64,000 nucleotides of DNA from UBA2336 sp049306095 (GCA_049306095.1 JBAQPU010000023.1:1-64000); one strand, 5' to 3'. Positions 33,221 to 42,490 are shown, counted from the stretch's first letter. Translations and numbers: made by a program. The notes: generated by a model from the sequence alone, not told the origin.

Positions 33221-34408
33221 ATGAAAACCATCAACGATTTCAACTTTTCGGGGAAACGTGCCCTTATTCGTGTCGACTTCAATGTTCCGCTCGATAAAAA
33301 CTTTAACGTTACAGACGATAACCGTATCCGGTCAACCATTCCTACACTAAAGAAAATAATCAGCGATGGCGGCAGTTGCATCCTCATGTCGCACCTGGGC
33401 AGGCCCAAAGAAGGCCCTGAAGATAAATTTTCGCTGAAGCACACCGTAAAAAAAACGGCAGAATTACTGGGGCGATCCGTACAATTTGGAGGCGATTGTA
33501 TCGGTGAGGAAGCTTTCAAACGTTCAGCGGCCATAAGACCGGGTGAAATACTGCTGCTGGAAAATCTTCGGTTCTACAAACAGGAAGAAAAAGGTGATGT
33601 TGGCTTTGCCGAAAAACTTTCGAAACATGGCGATGTGTATGTGAACGATGCCTTTGGAACCGCCCACCGTGCGCACGCTTCTACCACCATTGTCGCTCAA
33701 TTCTTTCAGGAAAAATGTGCAGGGTTGGTAATGGCAGCTGAACTTGCCAACGCTAAAAAAGTACTGGAAAATGCCGAACGCCCGTTCACGGCCATTATGG
33801 GCGGGGCAAAAATTTCTGATAAAATCCTCATCATTGAAAAAATGCTGGATACCGTAAACCACCTGATCATCGGTGGAGGCATGGCCTATACGTTCTTCAA
33901 AGCGCTGGGCGGAAACATTGGTAAATCGCTGGTGGAAGAAGATAAACTTAACCTCGCCAAAACCCTGATTAAAAAAGCAAAAGAAAAAGGTGTTGAGCTT
34001 CACCTGCCGATTGACTCAGTAATAGCCGATAAATTTGATAATGCAGCCAACACCGCAATATCAAATAACAATGCCATTAAAGATGGTTGGATGGGATTGG
34101 ATATTGGCCCCCAGGCCAGCAGGGTTTTTGCCGGAGTGATTGAAAAATCAAAAACCATTTTATGGAACGGCCCCATGGGCGTGTTTGAAATGTCGGCATT
34201 TGAAAACGGAACAAAAAGCGTAGCAGAGGCAGTAGTAAACGCCACCGCAAAAGGTGCCTTTTCATTAATTGGGGGAGGTGATTCCGCTGCCGCTGTCGCC
34301 AAGTTTGGGGTAGAAGACAAGGTCAGCTACGTCTCCACAGGCGGAGGTGCATTACTGGAATATTTTGAAGGAAAGGTATTACCCGGGGTGAAGGCTCTGG
34401 AAGAATAG
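33221..34408 (+). CDS. pgk: Phosphoglycerate kinase
   Basis: 395 residues. Makes ATP and 3-phosphoglycerate from 1,3-bisphosphoglycerate in glycolysis. The N-terminal domain shows RVDFNVPLD (about 17-25), SHLGRPK (about 63-69) and RAHAST (about 148-153); the C-terminal domain shows IMGGAKISDK (about 190), WNGPMGVFE (about 312-320) and GGGDSAAAV (about 351-359), the nucleotide-binding loop. Normal length. It is separated from pfkA by the cassette array. Confidence 0.95.
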   Translation: MKTINDFNFSGKRALIRVDFNVPLDKNFNVTDDNRIRSTIPTLKKIISDGGSCILMSHLGRPKEGPEDKFSLKHTVKKTAELLGRSVQFGGDCIGEEAFKRSAAIRPGEILLLENLRFYKQEEKGDVGFAEKLSKHGDVYVNDAFGTAHRAHASTTIVAQFFQEKCAGLVMAAELANAKKVLENAERPFTAIMGGAKISDKILIIEKMLDTVNHLIIGGGMAYTFFKALGGNIGKSLVEEDKLNLAKTLIKKAKEKGVELHLPIDSVIADKFDNAANTAISNNNAIKDGWMGLDIGPQASRVFAGVIEKSKTILWNGPMGVFEMSAFENGTKSVAEAVVNATAKGAFSLIGGGDSAAAVAKFGVEDKVSYVSTGGGALLEYFEGKVLPGVKALEE

Positions 34409-34432
34409 CTTTTAGGGATTTCGCATATTTAT

Positions 34433-34440
34433 TATATTTG
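34433..34440 (+). promoter_or_regulatory. Putative -7 box TATATTTG of the RRM gene
   Basis: Exact TAnnTTTG match, 58 bp before the RRM start. It leaves a 5' leader of about 50 nt, rich in A and pyrimidine runs, as often seen in cold-induced RNA-binding genes. The -33 element is weak. Confidence 0.45.
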
Positions 34441-34498
34441 TTAAGGGTCAAAAAAAGGGAATCTATTTCAGCTTGTTTTACTAAATTCTTTTCCACTC

Positions 34499-34747
34499 AT
34501 GAATATTTTTGTTGCCAAGTTAAATTTCAAAACACGTAAAGAAGATCTTGAACGTGCCTTCAGTGCCTACGGACAGGTGGCTTCAGCCAAAGTGGTTACC
34601 GACCGCGATACGGGCCGGTCAAAAGGTTTCGGATTTGTTGAAATGCCTAACGATGATGAAGCACATGCTGCCATTGCCGGTTTGAATGAAAAAGAATTGG
34701 ACGGACGCGTAATCGTTGTAAAACCTGCCAACCCAAAAGGTAACTAA
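34499..34747 (+). CDS. RRM-type RNA-binding protein
   Basis: 82 residues, a single RNA recognition motif. RNP2 is IFVAKL (3-8), RNP1 is KGFGFVEM (about 42-49); the two aromatic residues of RNP1 stack on RNA bases. A short tail (KPANPKGN) lacks the glycine-rich end of cyanobacterial Rbp proteins. Such small RRM proteins in Bacteroidota bind single-stranded RNA and can affect many mRNAs. It has its own promoter box and terminator. Confidence 0.92.
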   Translation: MNIFVAKLNFKTRKEDLERAFSAYGQVASAKVVTDRDTGRSKGFGFVEMPNDDEAHAAIAGLNEKELDGRVIVVKPANPKGN

Positions 34748-34780
34748 GGCAGTTGTATTGATAGAATATACGAATACCAG

Positions 34781-34810
34781 GCCTTGATTAGTTTCAGGGC
34801 TTTTGTTTTT
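34781..34810 (+). terminator. Rho-independent terminator after the RRM gene
   Basis: GCCTTGA-TTAGTT-TCAGGGC (one G-T pair) followed by TTTTGTTTTT, 34 bp after the stop codon. Confidence 0.7.
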
Positions 34811-34935
34811 GCAGCGTTCTGCCGTCTGGTCGCCTGCAGGCAAGTCGACTTTAAGCTTCCGTCAAGAGACGCCAGGCGGATTCTTGCGTAGTATTGATCT
34901 ATAGCAAACACGATATTGCTTTTTAATTGATTCTC

Positions 34936-36381
34936 ATGCTCTCTAAACGAATTGGTATTCTTCTTGGCCCTCTTCTGTTTCTTCTGATCTACCTCCTTGT
35001 TCCTGCTACTTTTATTTCGCCCAACGCGTATAAAGTTCTGGCGCTTGCCGCCTGGATGGTGTGCTGGTGGGTAACGGAAGCTGCTCCCTTTCCGGTTACC
35101 GCCCTCCTCCCTCTTGTACTGTTCCCCTTGTTGGGCATCATGCCCATAACTCAATCGGCCATGCCGTATGCTAACCCCATCATCTTTCTTTTTATGGGTG
35201 GGTTCTTCCTGGCGTTGGCTCTTGAAAAACACCGGCTGCATGAGCGCATCTCGTTAACGTTGATTCGACTAACCGGCACCTCGGGTAACGGTATCATCCT
35301 GGGGTTTATGATGGCCACGGCCTTCATCAGCATGTGGATCAGCAATACGGCTACGACTATGATGATGTTGCCCATGGCGATTTCGGTAATAAAGCTGATC
35401 ATTCCGGATCAAGCTGAAATTAAAGATGGGCCACGCACACCTGAACGTAATTTCGCGCTTAGTTTAATGCTGGCGGTGGGCTATGCCGCTACACTTGGCG
35501 GGTTGGCCACCATCATTGGAACACCGCCTAATGTGGTTTTTATAGGACTTCTTCATTCGTTAAATAGTCAGAAAATTTCCTTTGGAGAATGGATGCTTAT
35601 GGGCGTTCCGGTTACACTGGTATTGCTCGTTTGCAATTACCTGATTGTAACGCGCGTACTTTTCCCCAACAACCTGAAAAAAATCAGCGGTTCGGATGAA
35701 TTGATCAGGAAAAAATTGGAAGAACTTGGCCCACTCCGGAAGGAAGAAAAAATGGTGCTGGTCATTTTTTCAATTACTTCTTTCTTCTGGATTTTTCAGG
35801 AGGCTGTTAATTACTGGATAGGGGTTGCCATCCTCAACGACACCAACATTGCGATGACCGGAGGCTTACTGATGTTTATCATACCCACCGACTGGAAGAA
35901 ACTTACCTTTCTTCTTCATTGGGAAGACACAAAAAACATAGCCTGGGGAATCTTGCTCCTTTTTGGAGGCGGGCTTTGCCTGGCCGAAGGGTTGAATAAA
36001 ACCGGTACGATCCAGTTTATCGGAAACTGGATCGTAACCCAAACCCATTACAGCAGTTGGTTCATCCTTGCCTTGATTGTGATCAGCGTTGCTCTTTCTG
36101 AGTTGATGAGCAATGTAGCGCTGGTCAATATTTTTGTTCCTGTAATTTTTGGGATCGCACAAGGTCTGAACATCAATCCTGTGCTGCTGGCGTTGCCCGT
36201 AACGCTGAGTGCCAGCATCGGGTTTATGTTTCCAATTGCCACACCACCCAATGCCATTGTGTTTTCAAGTGGCTACATTCGAATGAGAGACATGATTCGG
36301 GCAGGGTTCTTACTCAACATTACCTCCATCGTCATCATTTGGGTAGCATCGCTAACCCTGGTGAAATGGATTTTTGGCTAA
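34936..36381 (+). CDS. SLC13/DASS family sodium-coupled anion (dicarboxylate) transporter
   Basis: 481 residues from the ATG at 34936; a TTG at 34927 adds three residues. About eleven to twelve helices. Two SNT-type signatures mark the substrate and sodium sites: WISNTATTMMMLP (about 139-151) and MSNVALVNIFVP (about 395-406); ATPPNA (about 438-443) and GTPPN (about 197-201) are the matching re-entrant hairpin tips. These transporters take up succinate, malate, fumarate or sulfate with sodium. It has a bidirectional terminator after it. Nothing in the neighbours names the substrate. Confidence 0.88.
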   Translation: MLSKRIGILLGPLLFLLIYLLVPATFISPNAYKVLALAAWMVCWWVTEAAPFPVTALLPLVLFPLLGIMPITQSAMPYANPIIFLFMGGFFLALALEKHRLHERISLTLIRLTGTSGNGIILGFMMATAFISMWISNTATTMMMLPMAISVIKLIIPDQAEIKDGPRTPERNFALSLMLAVGYAATLGGLATIIGTPPNVVFIGLLHSLNSQKISFGEWMLMGVPVTLVLLVCNYLIVTRVLFPNNLKKISGSDELIRKKLEELGPLRKEEKMVLVIFSITSFFWIFQEAVNYWIGVAILNDTNIAMTGGLLMFIIPTDWKKLTFLLHWEDTKNIAWGILLLFGGGLCLAEGLNKTGTIQFIGNWIVTQTHYSSWFILALIVISVALSELMSNVALVNIFVPVIFGIAQGLNINPVLLALPVTLSASIGFMFPIATPPNAIVFSSGYIRMRDMIRAGFLLNITSIVIIWVASLTLVKWIFG

Positions 36382-36385
36382 AAAG

Positions 36386-36414
36386 AAAAGTCCACAACAC
36401 CTGTGGACTTTTTT
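36386..36414. terminator. Bidirectional terminator
   Basis: AAAAGTCCACA-ACACC-TGTGGACTTTT followed by TT on the plus strand and by TTTTCTTTT on the minus strand. It separates the SLC13 gene (plus) from the DUF6249-like gene (minus). Confidence 0.85.
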
Positions 36415-36430
36415 ACTAAAACAGAAACGT

Positions 36431-36790
36431 TTATTGCCCTTTTTCTTCTTTTATCTTCTTTTCCTCCACCAGGTAGGCTGCACCCAAGCCTAACCCTCCA
36501 AACACAAACAACATTGAGAAGTAGGCTACCTCTTCCATATTGTAGGCGCGATCAAGAAAATAGGCAATTAATAAACCGATTCCTGCTCCAATAAAAAGCA
36601 GTGATGCACGCAACGGCCACGAAGTATTAGCTCGTTGTTTCTTCGTAAACAAAGTAGGGTCAACGCCTTTTTCAATCATGGCCATGCGCTCAGCATTCTC
36701 AAATCTGCGCACGTAAATAATCATATAAAAAAAACCGACAATGGCTACGATGGGTATCATAACGCCAAGAACTTCTGTAAGATCATTCAT
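36431..36790 (-). CDS. DUF6249-like membrane protein
   Basis: 119 residues. One helix at the front (about 8-27), then the conserved cytoplasmic stretch RFENAERMAMIEKGVDPTLF, then two more helices (about 62-79, 88-108) and a charged end (EEKKIKEEKGQ). The phrase ERMAMIEKGxDP is typical of a Bacteroidota membrane-protein family that commonly neighbours ECF sigma and anti-sigma genes, as here (the sigma gene is divergent). Probably part of that signalling module; the function is unknown. Confidence 0.65.
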   Translation of the reverse strand: MNDLTEVLGVMIPIVAIVGFFYMIIYVRRFENAERMAMIEKGVDPTLFTKKQRANTSWPLRASLLFIGAGIGLLIAYFLDRAYNMEEVAYFSMLFVFGGLGLGAAYLVEEKKIKEEKGQ

Positions 36791-36842
36791 AAAACATTAA
36801 TTTAAGTGAAATCTGCCCCTTTGACGCTGGTATTTTCGAACG

Positions 36843-36948
36843 GGTTACAGGTGGAGTAAAATCCAATGACCAAATCTCAAATTCCACGCATGGTTCTTGA
36901 GAAAAATTGTGATTTGGCTTTTGGAATTTGGAATTTTGATCCTGTAAC
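36843..36948. repeat. AT-rich imperfect foldback between DUF6249-like and sigma genes
   Basis: GTTACAGG (36843-36850) and CCTGTAAC (about 36941-36948) enclose segments such as CCAAATCTCAAATTCCA and TTTGGAATTTGGAATTTTG that pair imperfectly. It is the same style of simple repeat as the insert in argF'. It probably contains no promoter of its own that I can recognise. Confidence 0.45.
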
Positions 36949-36980
36949 TTCCCTGCGGGAGATTGCGTCAAAGCGGTGTC

Positions 36981-37529
36981 ATGACGGATGAAAATGTGTT
37001 AATTGACAGGATTCTGGCGGGCGATCAGCAATTGTATGCGGAATTGGTAAACCGCTATAAAAGCTATACGTACACCATCGCCCTGAAGATTCTTGAAAAC
37101 AGGCCCGAGGCTGAAGAGGTCGCGCAGGATGCTTTTATTAAAGCCTTCAATAGTCTGAAAGGTTTTAACCGCGAGTCGAAATTCTCGACCTGGCTTTACC
37201 GGATCGCTTTCAATACCGCCATCAGTTATAAAAGAAAGCGGAAAGCATCCTACCAAAGCATTGAAAACACCATTGTTGAGTACGACCCGGGAGAAGACGC
37301 CCTGGAACGATCGGATAAAAAAAAATACATAACGCAAGCCATGGACAAGCTGAATGAAGCTGACCGCCTGGCATTGAACTTATTTTATTTACAGGAGTTT
37401 TCGCTGGAAGAAATAGCCGATATCACCGGTATGCAGACCAATACGGTGAAGGTGCGGGTACACCGGGCTCGCCAGCGACTGGCCGATGAATTGAAATTAC
37501 TTCTTCAAAAAGAAGCACTAACTTTATAG
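36981..37529 (+). CDS. ECF-type RNA polymerase sigma factor (RpoE-like)
   Basis: 182 residues from the ATG at 36981; a TTG at 36963 adds six. Region 2: YTYTIALKILENRPEAEEVAQDAFIKAF...FSTWLYRIAFNTAISYKRK (about 22-92); region 4: LNEADRLALNLFYLQEFSLEEIADITGMQTNTVKVRVHRARQRL (about 125-168). This is the common RpoE-like group whose anti-sigma factor lies downstream. The next gene begins 2 bp after the stop and encodes such a membrane protein. Confidence 0.92.
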   Translation: MTDENVLIDRILAGDQQLYAELVNRYKSYTYTIALKILENRPEAEEVAQDAFIKAFNSLKGFNRESKFSTWLYRIAFNTAISYKRKRKASYQSIENTIVEYDPGEDALERSDKKKYITQAMDKLNEADRLALNLFYLQEFSLEEIADITGMQTNTVKVRVHRARQRLADELKLLLQKEALTL

Positions 37530-37531
37530 GT

Positions 37532-38044
37532 ATGAACGTATCGCACGCACAAGACGAAAAATTATTTGAATACCTGGACGGAGCTCTCACAGGTGTTGAG
37601 AAGGAAGCCCTTGAGCAACTCCTTCAAACATCGCCAGGCCTGCGTTTCAGGCTGGAAGAGTTACGCAAGATTGACGCGCAACTCCGGCTGGTGAAAGTTG
37701 AACAGCCTTCTAAGAATTTCACACAGAAGGTAATGAGCAGGCTTGAACAATATCCTGGCAAAAGCTTGACGTTGCGAAATGGAGTTCTTCTGTTAGTTGG
37801 CGTACTGGTTGCAGTTGGTATAGGCTCTGTGTTGGTGGCAAGCGGGGTATTTGACGGAACGGCCAGCATTGACCTGAATCAAACTATATCGAGCAAGTAT
37901 ATTCAAAAACCGTTGCCCACTTTTAACTTCAATGGCAAACTCATGATGAATATCATTATAATGCTAAACCTGGCCTTAGCTTTCATCGTACTGGATCGTA
38001 CCATTTTAAAGCCCTGGTTTGAACGGAGACGAATGTCAGCCTGA
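37532..38044 (+). CDS. Probable membrane anti-sigma factor
   Basis: 170 residues. The N-terminal 65 residues are helical (LFEYLDGALTGVEKEALEQLLQTSPGLRFRLEELRKID), the shape of an anti-sigma domain, but the His-x3-Cys-x2-Cys zinc motif of ZAS proteins is missing. Two helices (about 85-105 and 138-157) anchor it, with a periplasmic loop between. Its tight coupling with the sigma gene supports the role. The trigger is unknown. Confidence 0.78.
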   Translation: MNVSHAQDEKLFEYLDGALTGVEKEALEQLLQTSPGLRFRLEELRKIDAQLRLVKVEQPSKNFTQKVMSRLEQYPGKSLTLRNGVLLLVGVLVAVGIGSVLVASGVFDGTASIDLNQTISSKYIQKPLPTFNFNGKLMMNIIIMLNLALAFIVLDRTILKPWFERRRMSA

Positions 38045-38073
38045 GTGCTGACACAGCAACAGAATACTTGTCG

Positions 38074-38352
38074 TTAATTCTTTTTTTCCTTGGGCTCGGG
38101 GCAAGGTATTTTCCATTCTTTGGCCAAACCAAGTTTTCCCTCCTTTGCCTTTTTTATGATTTCATCCTTCTTCCCTTTGCATCCAACATCCATAAACCGG
38201 TAGTTGATGCCATTAATCTTGAAATTATAATGGCAGGTGTTGGAGGTACTGTGGCGTTTGGTGCACACTAATTCTACCTCTTCCTGTTTAACCGACTTGG
38301 TAAAGGCAGTTAAAACAAGGGCAACCAATACAATGCTAGCAGCAGATTTCAT
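38074..38352 (-). CDS. Small secreted protein, cysteine-containing
   Basis: 92 residues. A signal peptide (about 1-18, MKSAASIVLVALVLTAFT) leads to a mature part with three cysteines (VCTKR, NTCHYNF, VGCKG) and a fourth near the end (IPCPEPKEKKN). Lysine-rich. No known domain recognised. Its short promoter region (38353-38360) lies right after the ahcY terminator. Confidence 0.55.
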   Translation of the reverse strand: MKSAASIVLVALVLTAFTKSVKQEEVELVCTKRHSTSNTCHYNFKINGINYRFMDVGCKGKKDEIIKKAKEGKLGLAKEWKIPCPEPKEKKN

Positions 38353-38360
38353 GGGTCAGT

Positions 38361-38393
38361 AAAAATAAAAAGCCCTGAACTTCTTCAGGGCTT
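38361..38393 (-). terminator. Rho-independent terminator of ahcY
   Basis: On the minus strand AAGCCCTGAA-GAAG-TTCAGGGCTT is followed by TTTATTTTT. It begins 17 bp after the ahcY stop. Confidence 0.85.
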
Positions 38394-38409
38394 ATCTTAA
38401 AGTATACAA

Positions 38410-39726
38410 TTAATAGCGGTAGTAGTCAGGCTTAAAGGGTCCTTTCACTTCAACACCAATGTATTTCGCCTGTTCGGCAGAAAGCGTTTCAAGTTCAACA
38501 CCAATTTTCTTCAGGTGTAAACTGGCTACTTTCTCGTCCAGGTGCTTAGGCAGCATATACACTTTGTTCTCATATTTATCAGTATTAGTCCAAAGCTCTA
38601 ACTGCGCCAGCGTTTGATTGGTAAATGAATTCGACATCACAAAAGAAGGGTGACCCGTAGCACAACCCAGGTTTACCAAACGGCCTTCGGCCAACAAAAT
38701 TACCTGACGTCCATTCTTCAGGGTGTACAAATCAACCTGAGGTTTGATTTCATCCTTCGATGCATTCTTGTTCAGCCATGCCACATCAATCTCGTTATCG
38801 AAGTGGCCAATGTTACATACGATGGTTTTATCTTTCATCGATTCGAAATGGCGGCCTAATACAATTCCAAAATTACCGGTGGCCGTCACCACAATATCAG
38901 CATCTTTTACTGCCTCATCCATTTTCTTCACGGCAAAACCATCCATTGCTGCCTGAAGGGCGCAAATCGGGTCAATCTCTGTTACAATCACGCGGGCACC
39001 TGCACCTCGCAAGGAAGCAGCAGATCCTTTTCCCACATCACCATATCCGGCAACCACGGCTACTTTTCCGGCCAGCATCACATCGGTAGCCCTGCGGATG
39101 GCATCTACCAATGATTCTTTACAGCCGTACTTATTGTCAAACTTCGATTTCGTAACGGAGTCGTTAATGTTAATGGCGGGCAATGGCAATTTGCCATTAT
39201 GCTGGCGCTCGACCAGGCGATGAACACCGGTGGTGGTTTCCTCAGAAATACCACGAATACCCTGCACCAGTTCCGGGTAACGATCTAACACCATGTTGGT
39301 CAGGTCGCCACCATCATCTAAAATCATATTCAACGGTTTGCCCTCTTTAAAAGCAAACAACGTTTGTTCTATACACCAGTCAAACTCCTTTTCGTTCATT
39401 CCCTTCCAGGCATATACCGGAATTCCGGCCGCAGCAATGGCAGCAGCAGCGTGATCTTGTGTTGAAAAAATATTGCACGATGACCAGCTTACTTCGGCAC
39501 CCAGTTCAATCAGTGTTTCAATCAATACAGCCGTTTGAATAGTCATGTGAAGGCACCCGGCAATACGCGCCCCGCTTAATGGTTTTTTGGAACCATATTC
39601 CTCCCGGATAGCCATTAACCCCGGCATTTCGGCTTCTGCCAACGTAATTTCTTTACGTCCCCAGGCTGCCAGTGAAAGATCTTTTACCTTGAATTTGAGT
39701 GTTGAATCTACGGTCTTAGTTGACAT
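38410..39726 (-). CDS. ahcY: Adenosylhomocysteinase (SAH hydrolase)
   Basis: 438 residues from ATG 39726 (MSTKTVDSTL); the frame is open to 39768 but that part lies inside the promoter region. Splits S-adenosylhomocysteine into adenosine and homocysteine, keeping methylation going. Motifs: HMTIQTAVLIETL (about 55-67), DDGGDLTNMV (about 136-145), the NAD loop VAGYGDVGKGSAASLRGAG (about 226-244), ATGHPSFVMSNSF with the catalytic region, and the C-terminal KPDYYRY that closes the neighbouring subunit's NAD site. Normal length for the Bacteroidota type. Confidence 0.96.
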   Translation of the reverse strand: MSTKTVDSTLKFKVKDLSLAAWGRKEITLAEAEMPGLMAIREEYGSKKPLSGARIAGCLHMTIQTAVLIETLIELGAEVSWSSCNIFSTQDHAAAAIAAAGIPVYAWKGMNEKEFDWCIEQTLFAFKEGKPLNMILDDGGDLTNMVLDRYPELVQGIRGISEETTTGVHRLVERQHNGKLPLPAININDSVTKSKFDNKYGCKESLVDAIRRATDVMLAGKVAVVAGYGDVGKGSAASLRGAGARVIVTEIDPICALQAAMDGFAVKKMDEAVKDADIVVTATGNFGIVLGRHFESMKDKTIVCNIGHFDNEIDVAWLNKNASKDEIKPQVDLYTLKNGRQVILLAEGRLVNLGCATGHPSFVMSNSFTNQTLAQLELWTNTDKYENKVYMLPKHLDEKVASLHLKKIGVELETLSAEQAKYIGVEVKGPFKPDYYRY

Positions 39727-39754
39727 ATTAGTATGATTTTCAGCTTTGAACGCA

Positions 39755-39762
39755 CAAAGATA
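39755..39762 (-). promoter_or_regulatory. Putative -7 box TATCTTTG of ahcY
   Basis: Exact TAnnTTTG on the minus strand, with a TTG 22 nt upstream as -33 element. The leader would be about 22 nt, supporting the start at 39726. Confidence 0.55.
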
Positions 39763-39834
39763 CCACAAAGGGTTTAAAAAACATCAACGATGAACCAATC
39801 CCTTCACCCCCTTGTTTTGCATAAAATTTAAGCC

Positions 39835-40497
39835 ATGTCTAAACCTAAAATTAAAGTTGATATTGTATCGGATGTGGTGTGCCCGTGGTGTTACATCGGT
39901 AAACGCAGAATCGAGAAAGCCATTGACGCATTAAAAGACCGGTACGAGTTCGAACTGCAGTACCATCCTTTTGAACTAAACCCGCAACTACCCCTTACCG
40001 GAGTCGATCAAAAAGAACATCTCTCAAAAAAATTTGGCGGAACAGAACGGTACCGGCAAATCACCGATCATGTTACCCGGGTGGCATCCGATGAGGGGTT
40101 GCACTTTGACTTTGAGAAACAAAAAGTAACACCCAACACGCGCCCGGCACATTCCATCATTCAGTTTGCCTTACAGGAAGGGAAACAACCGGCCGTGAAA
40201 GAGGCTTTCATGAAGGCTTATTTTGTTGATGGTGTCGATCTTTCTAAAAAAGAGAACCTGCTGCAAATTGCGGTACATGCGGGCTTAACGCAATCAACTG
40301 TGGAGAAGCTACTGTCTACCGATGAGGGTTTAGCCAGCGTGGCAAAAGCTGAACACGAACTTCAGAAGTTAGGTATTACCGGAGTTCCGTTTTACATCGT
40401 GAATAACAAGTACGGAATTTCAGGAGCGCAGCCTACCACCTCCTTTATAGAAGCGTTTGAAAATATTGCATCGGAAGTCAAGTTGGAAAATGCCTGA
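39835..40497 (+). CDS. DsbA-like (FrnE family) thiol oxidoreductase
   Basis: 220 residues. Thioredoxin fold with the helical insert of the DSBA domain. CPWC lies at residues 16-19 in SDVVCPWCYIGKRRIEKAI, and the cis-proline is in GITGVPFYIV (about 182-191). No signal peptide, so it is cytoplasmic, as in FrnE-type proteins and not the periplasmic DsbA. The family takes part in disulfide exchange or polyketide and stress chemistry. It stands alone. Confidence 0.9.
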   Translation: MSKPKIKVDIVSDVVCPWCYIGKRRIEKAIDALKDRYEFELQYHPFELNPQLPLTGVDQKEHLSKKFGGTERYRQITDHVTRVASDEGLHFDFEKQKVTPNTRPAHSIIQFALQEGKQPAVKEAFMKAYFVDGVDLSKKENLLQIAVHAGLTQSTVEKLLSTDEGLASVAKAEHELQKLGITGVPFYIVNNKYGISGAQPTTSFIEAFENIASEVKLENA

Positions 40498-40501
40498 TGG
40501 A

Positions 40502-42490
40502 TCAGACAAATTCTTTCATCCAGAATACCGCTGATTCGATGGAATTAAATACCCTTAACTCAACCCCCATATCACCGGATACAGCAATCATGCGTCTATA
40601 GTAATCTGCCCGAATAGGGTCGGCAAATCCAACGGCTGCAATTCGTTTTAACCCATTATCGATTGCACTTTTAAGTACATTCGAGATAAACCATTTCTGA
40701 TCATCCGGGCTAATCACACCCTGCTCTCTCAAATCTGCAATCCATCCGGGGGTATTGTAAGTTCGGATAGTTTGAAGCACTACTTCAAGCACTTTGTGGT
40801 ACTCATCACTGGTAACATTTCGTTTCCAAATGATAACGGTATTATTAATATGCGCATCATAATAGAGTTGTGCTGATTCGTTCTCGAAAAACACCTGGCG
40901 GTTAACATCCTCGGGTATCGGGAAAAATAGCCTGAACTTCGTACCCTTATCTGGTTCACTCTCCACCTCAATACGACCATGCATAATTTCCAATTGCGAC
41001 TTAACCAGGTACAACCCCATTCCCTTACCGGCCACATGATGGTGGAATCGCTTGTAAAGTTTAAAAAGATTCTCGCGCTGTGAGACAAGATCGATTCCCA
41101 AGCCATTGTCTTCTATTTCAAAAATGATTTGACCGGGTATATCCGAAAAAGTTCTTACATCAATTTTGTGCATTCTTTCAGGAGAGCGATACTTGATGGC
41201 ATTACTCAACAGGTTATATAAAATACTCTGAACCATCGGTCGTATACCAAAAATATAAGGTGCTCGTTCAAAATTTACAATAACTGCAGTCCGGTCCAGG
41301 CGCTCACCAACCAGCGTAAGCGTTTTTTCCCACTCTTCTGCCACTACAATTTTTTCACGAACCCGGTAAAGCTCATTCCGGATGTCAATGATTCGCGACA
41401 GATCTTTTAAAATAGAATCCAACTCTCTGGCAGATTGATGGATGAATTGTGTTAGTTTATTGATTTCATCCTCATTCGTAGAGTATTTGACCAGGTTGGT
41501 CAGTCCTAACAACCGCGCAACAGGCCCACGTAAATTATGCGAAACGGTAAATGAAAACTGCCGCAACTCATTGTTCGACTTAATGAGTTCTTCATTGGTA
41601 TGAATCAGGTCGGCACTCTTCTGCTTCACCAGACTTTCTAATTCGTGGTTATATACCTGAAGCTTTTCTTGTTGTTCCCCAATGACCTTATTCGCGCTGG
41701 CGAGCATTTCATGGCTGGTCTGCAATTCTTCCTGTTGCTGAAGCATTTCTTCATGATGTGCTTCCATCTCTTGGGTAAGCGACTGAAGTTCGTGATTGCG
41801 GTTTACCAACTCGCTATTTAACTGGTGCTTACTTTTAATCATTAATCTCAATCGATTGGAGGCATTCTGATCGCGCCATTTCAAAACAAATATGCCCGAC
41901 AGTAAGCCTACAAATGCGATAAACGTGATGTAATTAATATAGTAATAGGAACGAACGGTATGTCCGCTTTGATAATACCCAACACCCAAGGCATTGTGAA
42001 TCGGATCAAAAAGTACCAGCGCCAGGAACGACACCAGTATGCAAGCGGCTATTTTAACCTTCTCTTTCAGCTCAAAAACTATAGCAGGTAAAATGGCTGT
42101 TACCAGCAGAATAAAACGGCTATCGAAGTAGATGATATACGATTGCAATGGTTGAAGAATTTTTCCATATATGGTGATTACCATTGTTACGACAACCGGA
42201 ACTAAACAGAATAGCAATCGACCTGCATTATTGAAACCTGTTTTATTGAGCAGGATAATTCCAAAAAATAAAAAGCCAAATAGCAGAATTAAATTCAGGG
42301 TGGGGCCCCATCCAAAAATCAGGTAGAGGGCAATATCAAGTCCAAAAGCTAACACCGAAAATAGAATGGATAAAACATTGCAGACAAAAATGTACTGCCG
42401 TTTGTCAACCGGGAGATGGTCTGGTGCTTTAAGAAAATTCAGGATCAAACTCAAAAACCAGGGTTTAGAGGCTCTTGTAAAGATGGTCAA
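40502..42490 (-). CDS. Membrane sensor histidine kinase with a C-terminal SpoIIAA-like domain
   Basis: 662 residues; the only start is a TTG at 42490, the frame being open some 40 bp upstream without an ATG. N-terminal helices (about 30-205) form a 7TM-type input. A coiled coil follows (about 215-310, rich in E, Q and L). The kinase core has SFTVSHNLRGPVARLLGLTN (phospho-histidine in HNLRGP, about 320), NLLSNAIKYRSPER (N box, about 435), DNGLGIDL and GKGMGLYLVKS. The last 120 residues (YYDAHINNTVIIWKRNVTSD...FVWMKEFV-like end) resemble the SpoIIAA-like/STAS domain of signalling proteins. No regulator gene is adjacent. The bend to a STAS tail is unusual for kinases. Confidence 0.82.
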   Translation of the reverse strand: MTIFTRASKPWFLSLILNFLKAPDHLPVDKRQYIFVCNVLSILFSVLAFGLDIALYLIFGWGPTLNLILLFGFLFFGIILLNKTGFNNAGRLLFCLVPVVVTMVITIYGKILQPLQSYIIYFDSRFILLVTAILPAIVFELKEKVKIAACILVSFLALVLFDPIHNALGVGYYQSGHTVRSYYYINYITFIAFVGLLSGIFVLKWRDQNASNRLRLMIKSKHQLNSELVNRNHELQSLTQEMEAHHEEMLQQQEELQTSHEMLASANKVIGEQQEKLQVYNHELESLVKQKSADLIHTNEELIKSNNELRQFSFTVSHNLRGPVARLLGLTNLVKYSTNEDEINKLTQFIHQSARELDSILKDLSRIIDIRNELYRVREKIVVAEEWEKTLTLVGERLDRTAVIVNFERAPYIFGIRPMVQSILYNLLSNAIKYRSPERMHKIDVRTFSDIPGQIIFEIEDNGLGIDLVSQRENLFKLYKRFHHHVAGKGMGLYLVKSQLEIMHGRIEVESEPDKGTKFRLFFPIPEDVNRQVFFENESAQLYYDAHINNTVIIWKRNVTSDEYHKVLEVVLQTIRTYNTPGWIADLREQGVISPDDQKWFISNVLKSAIDNGLKRIAAVGFADPIRADYYRRMIAVSGDMGVELRVFNSIESAVFWMKEFV

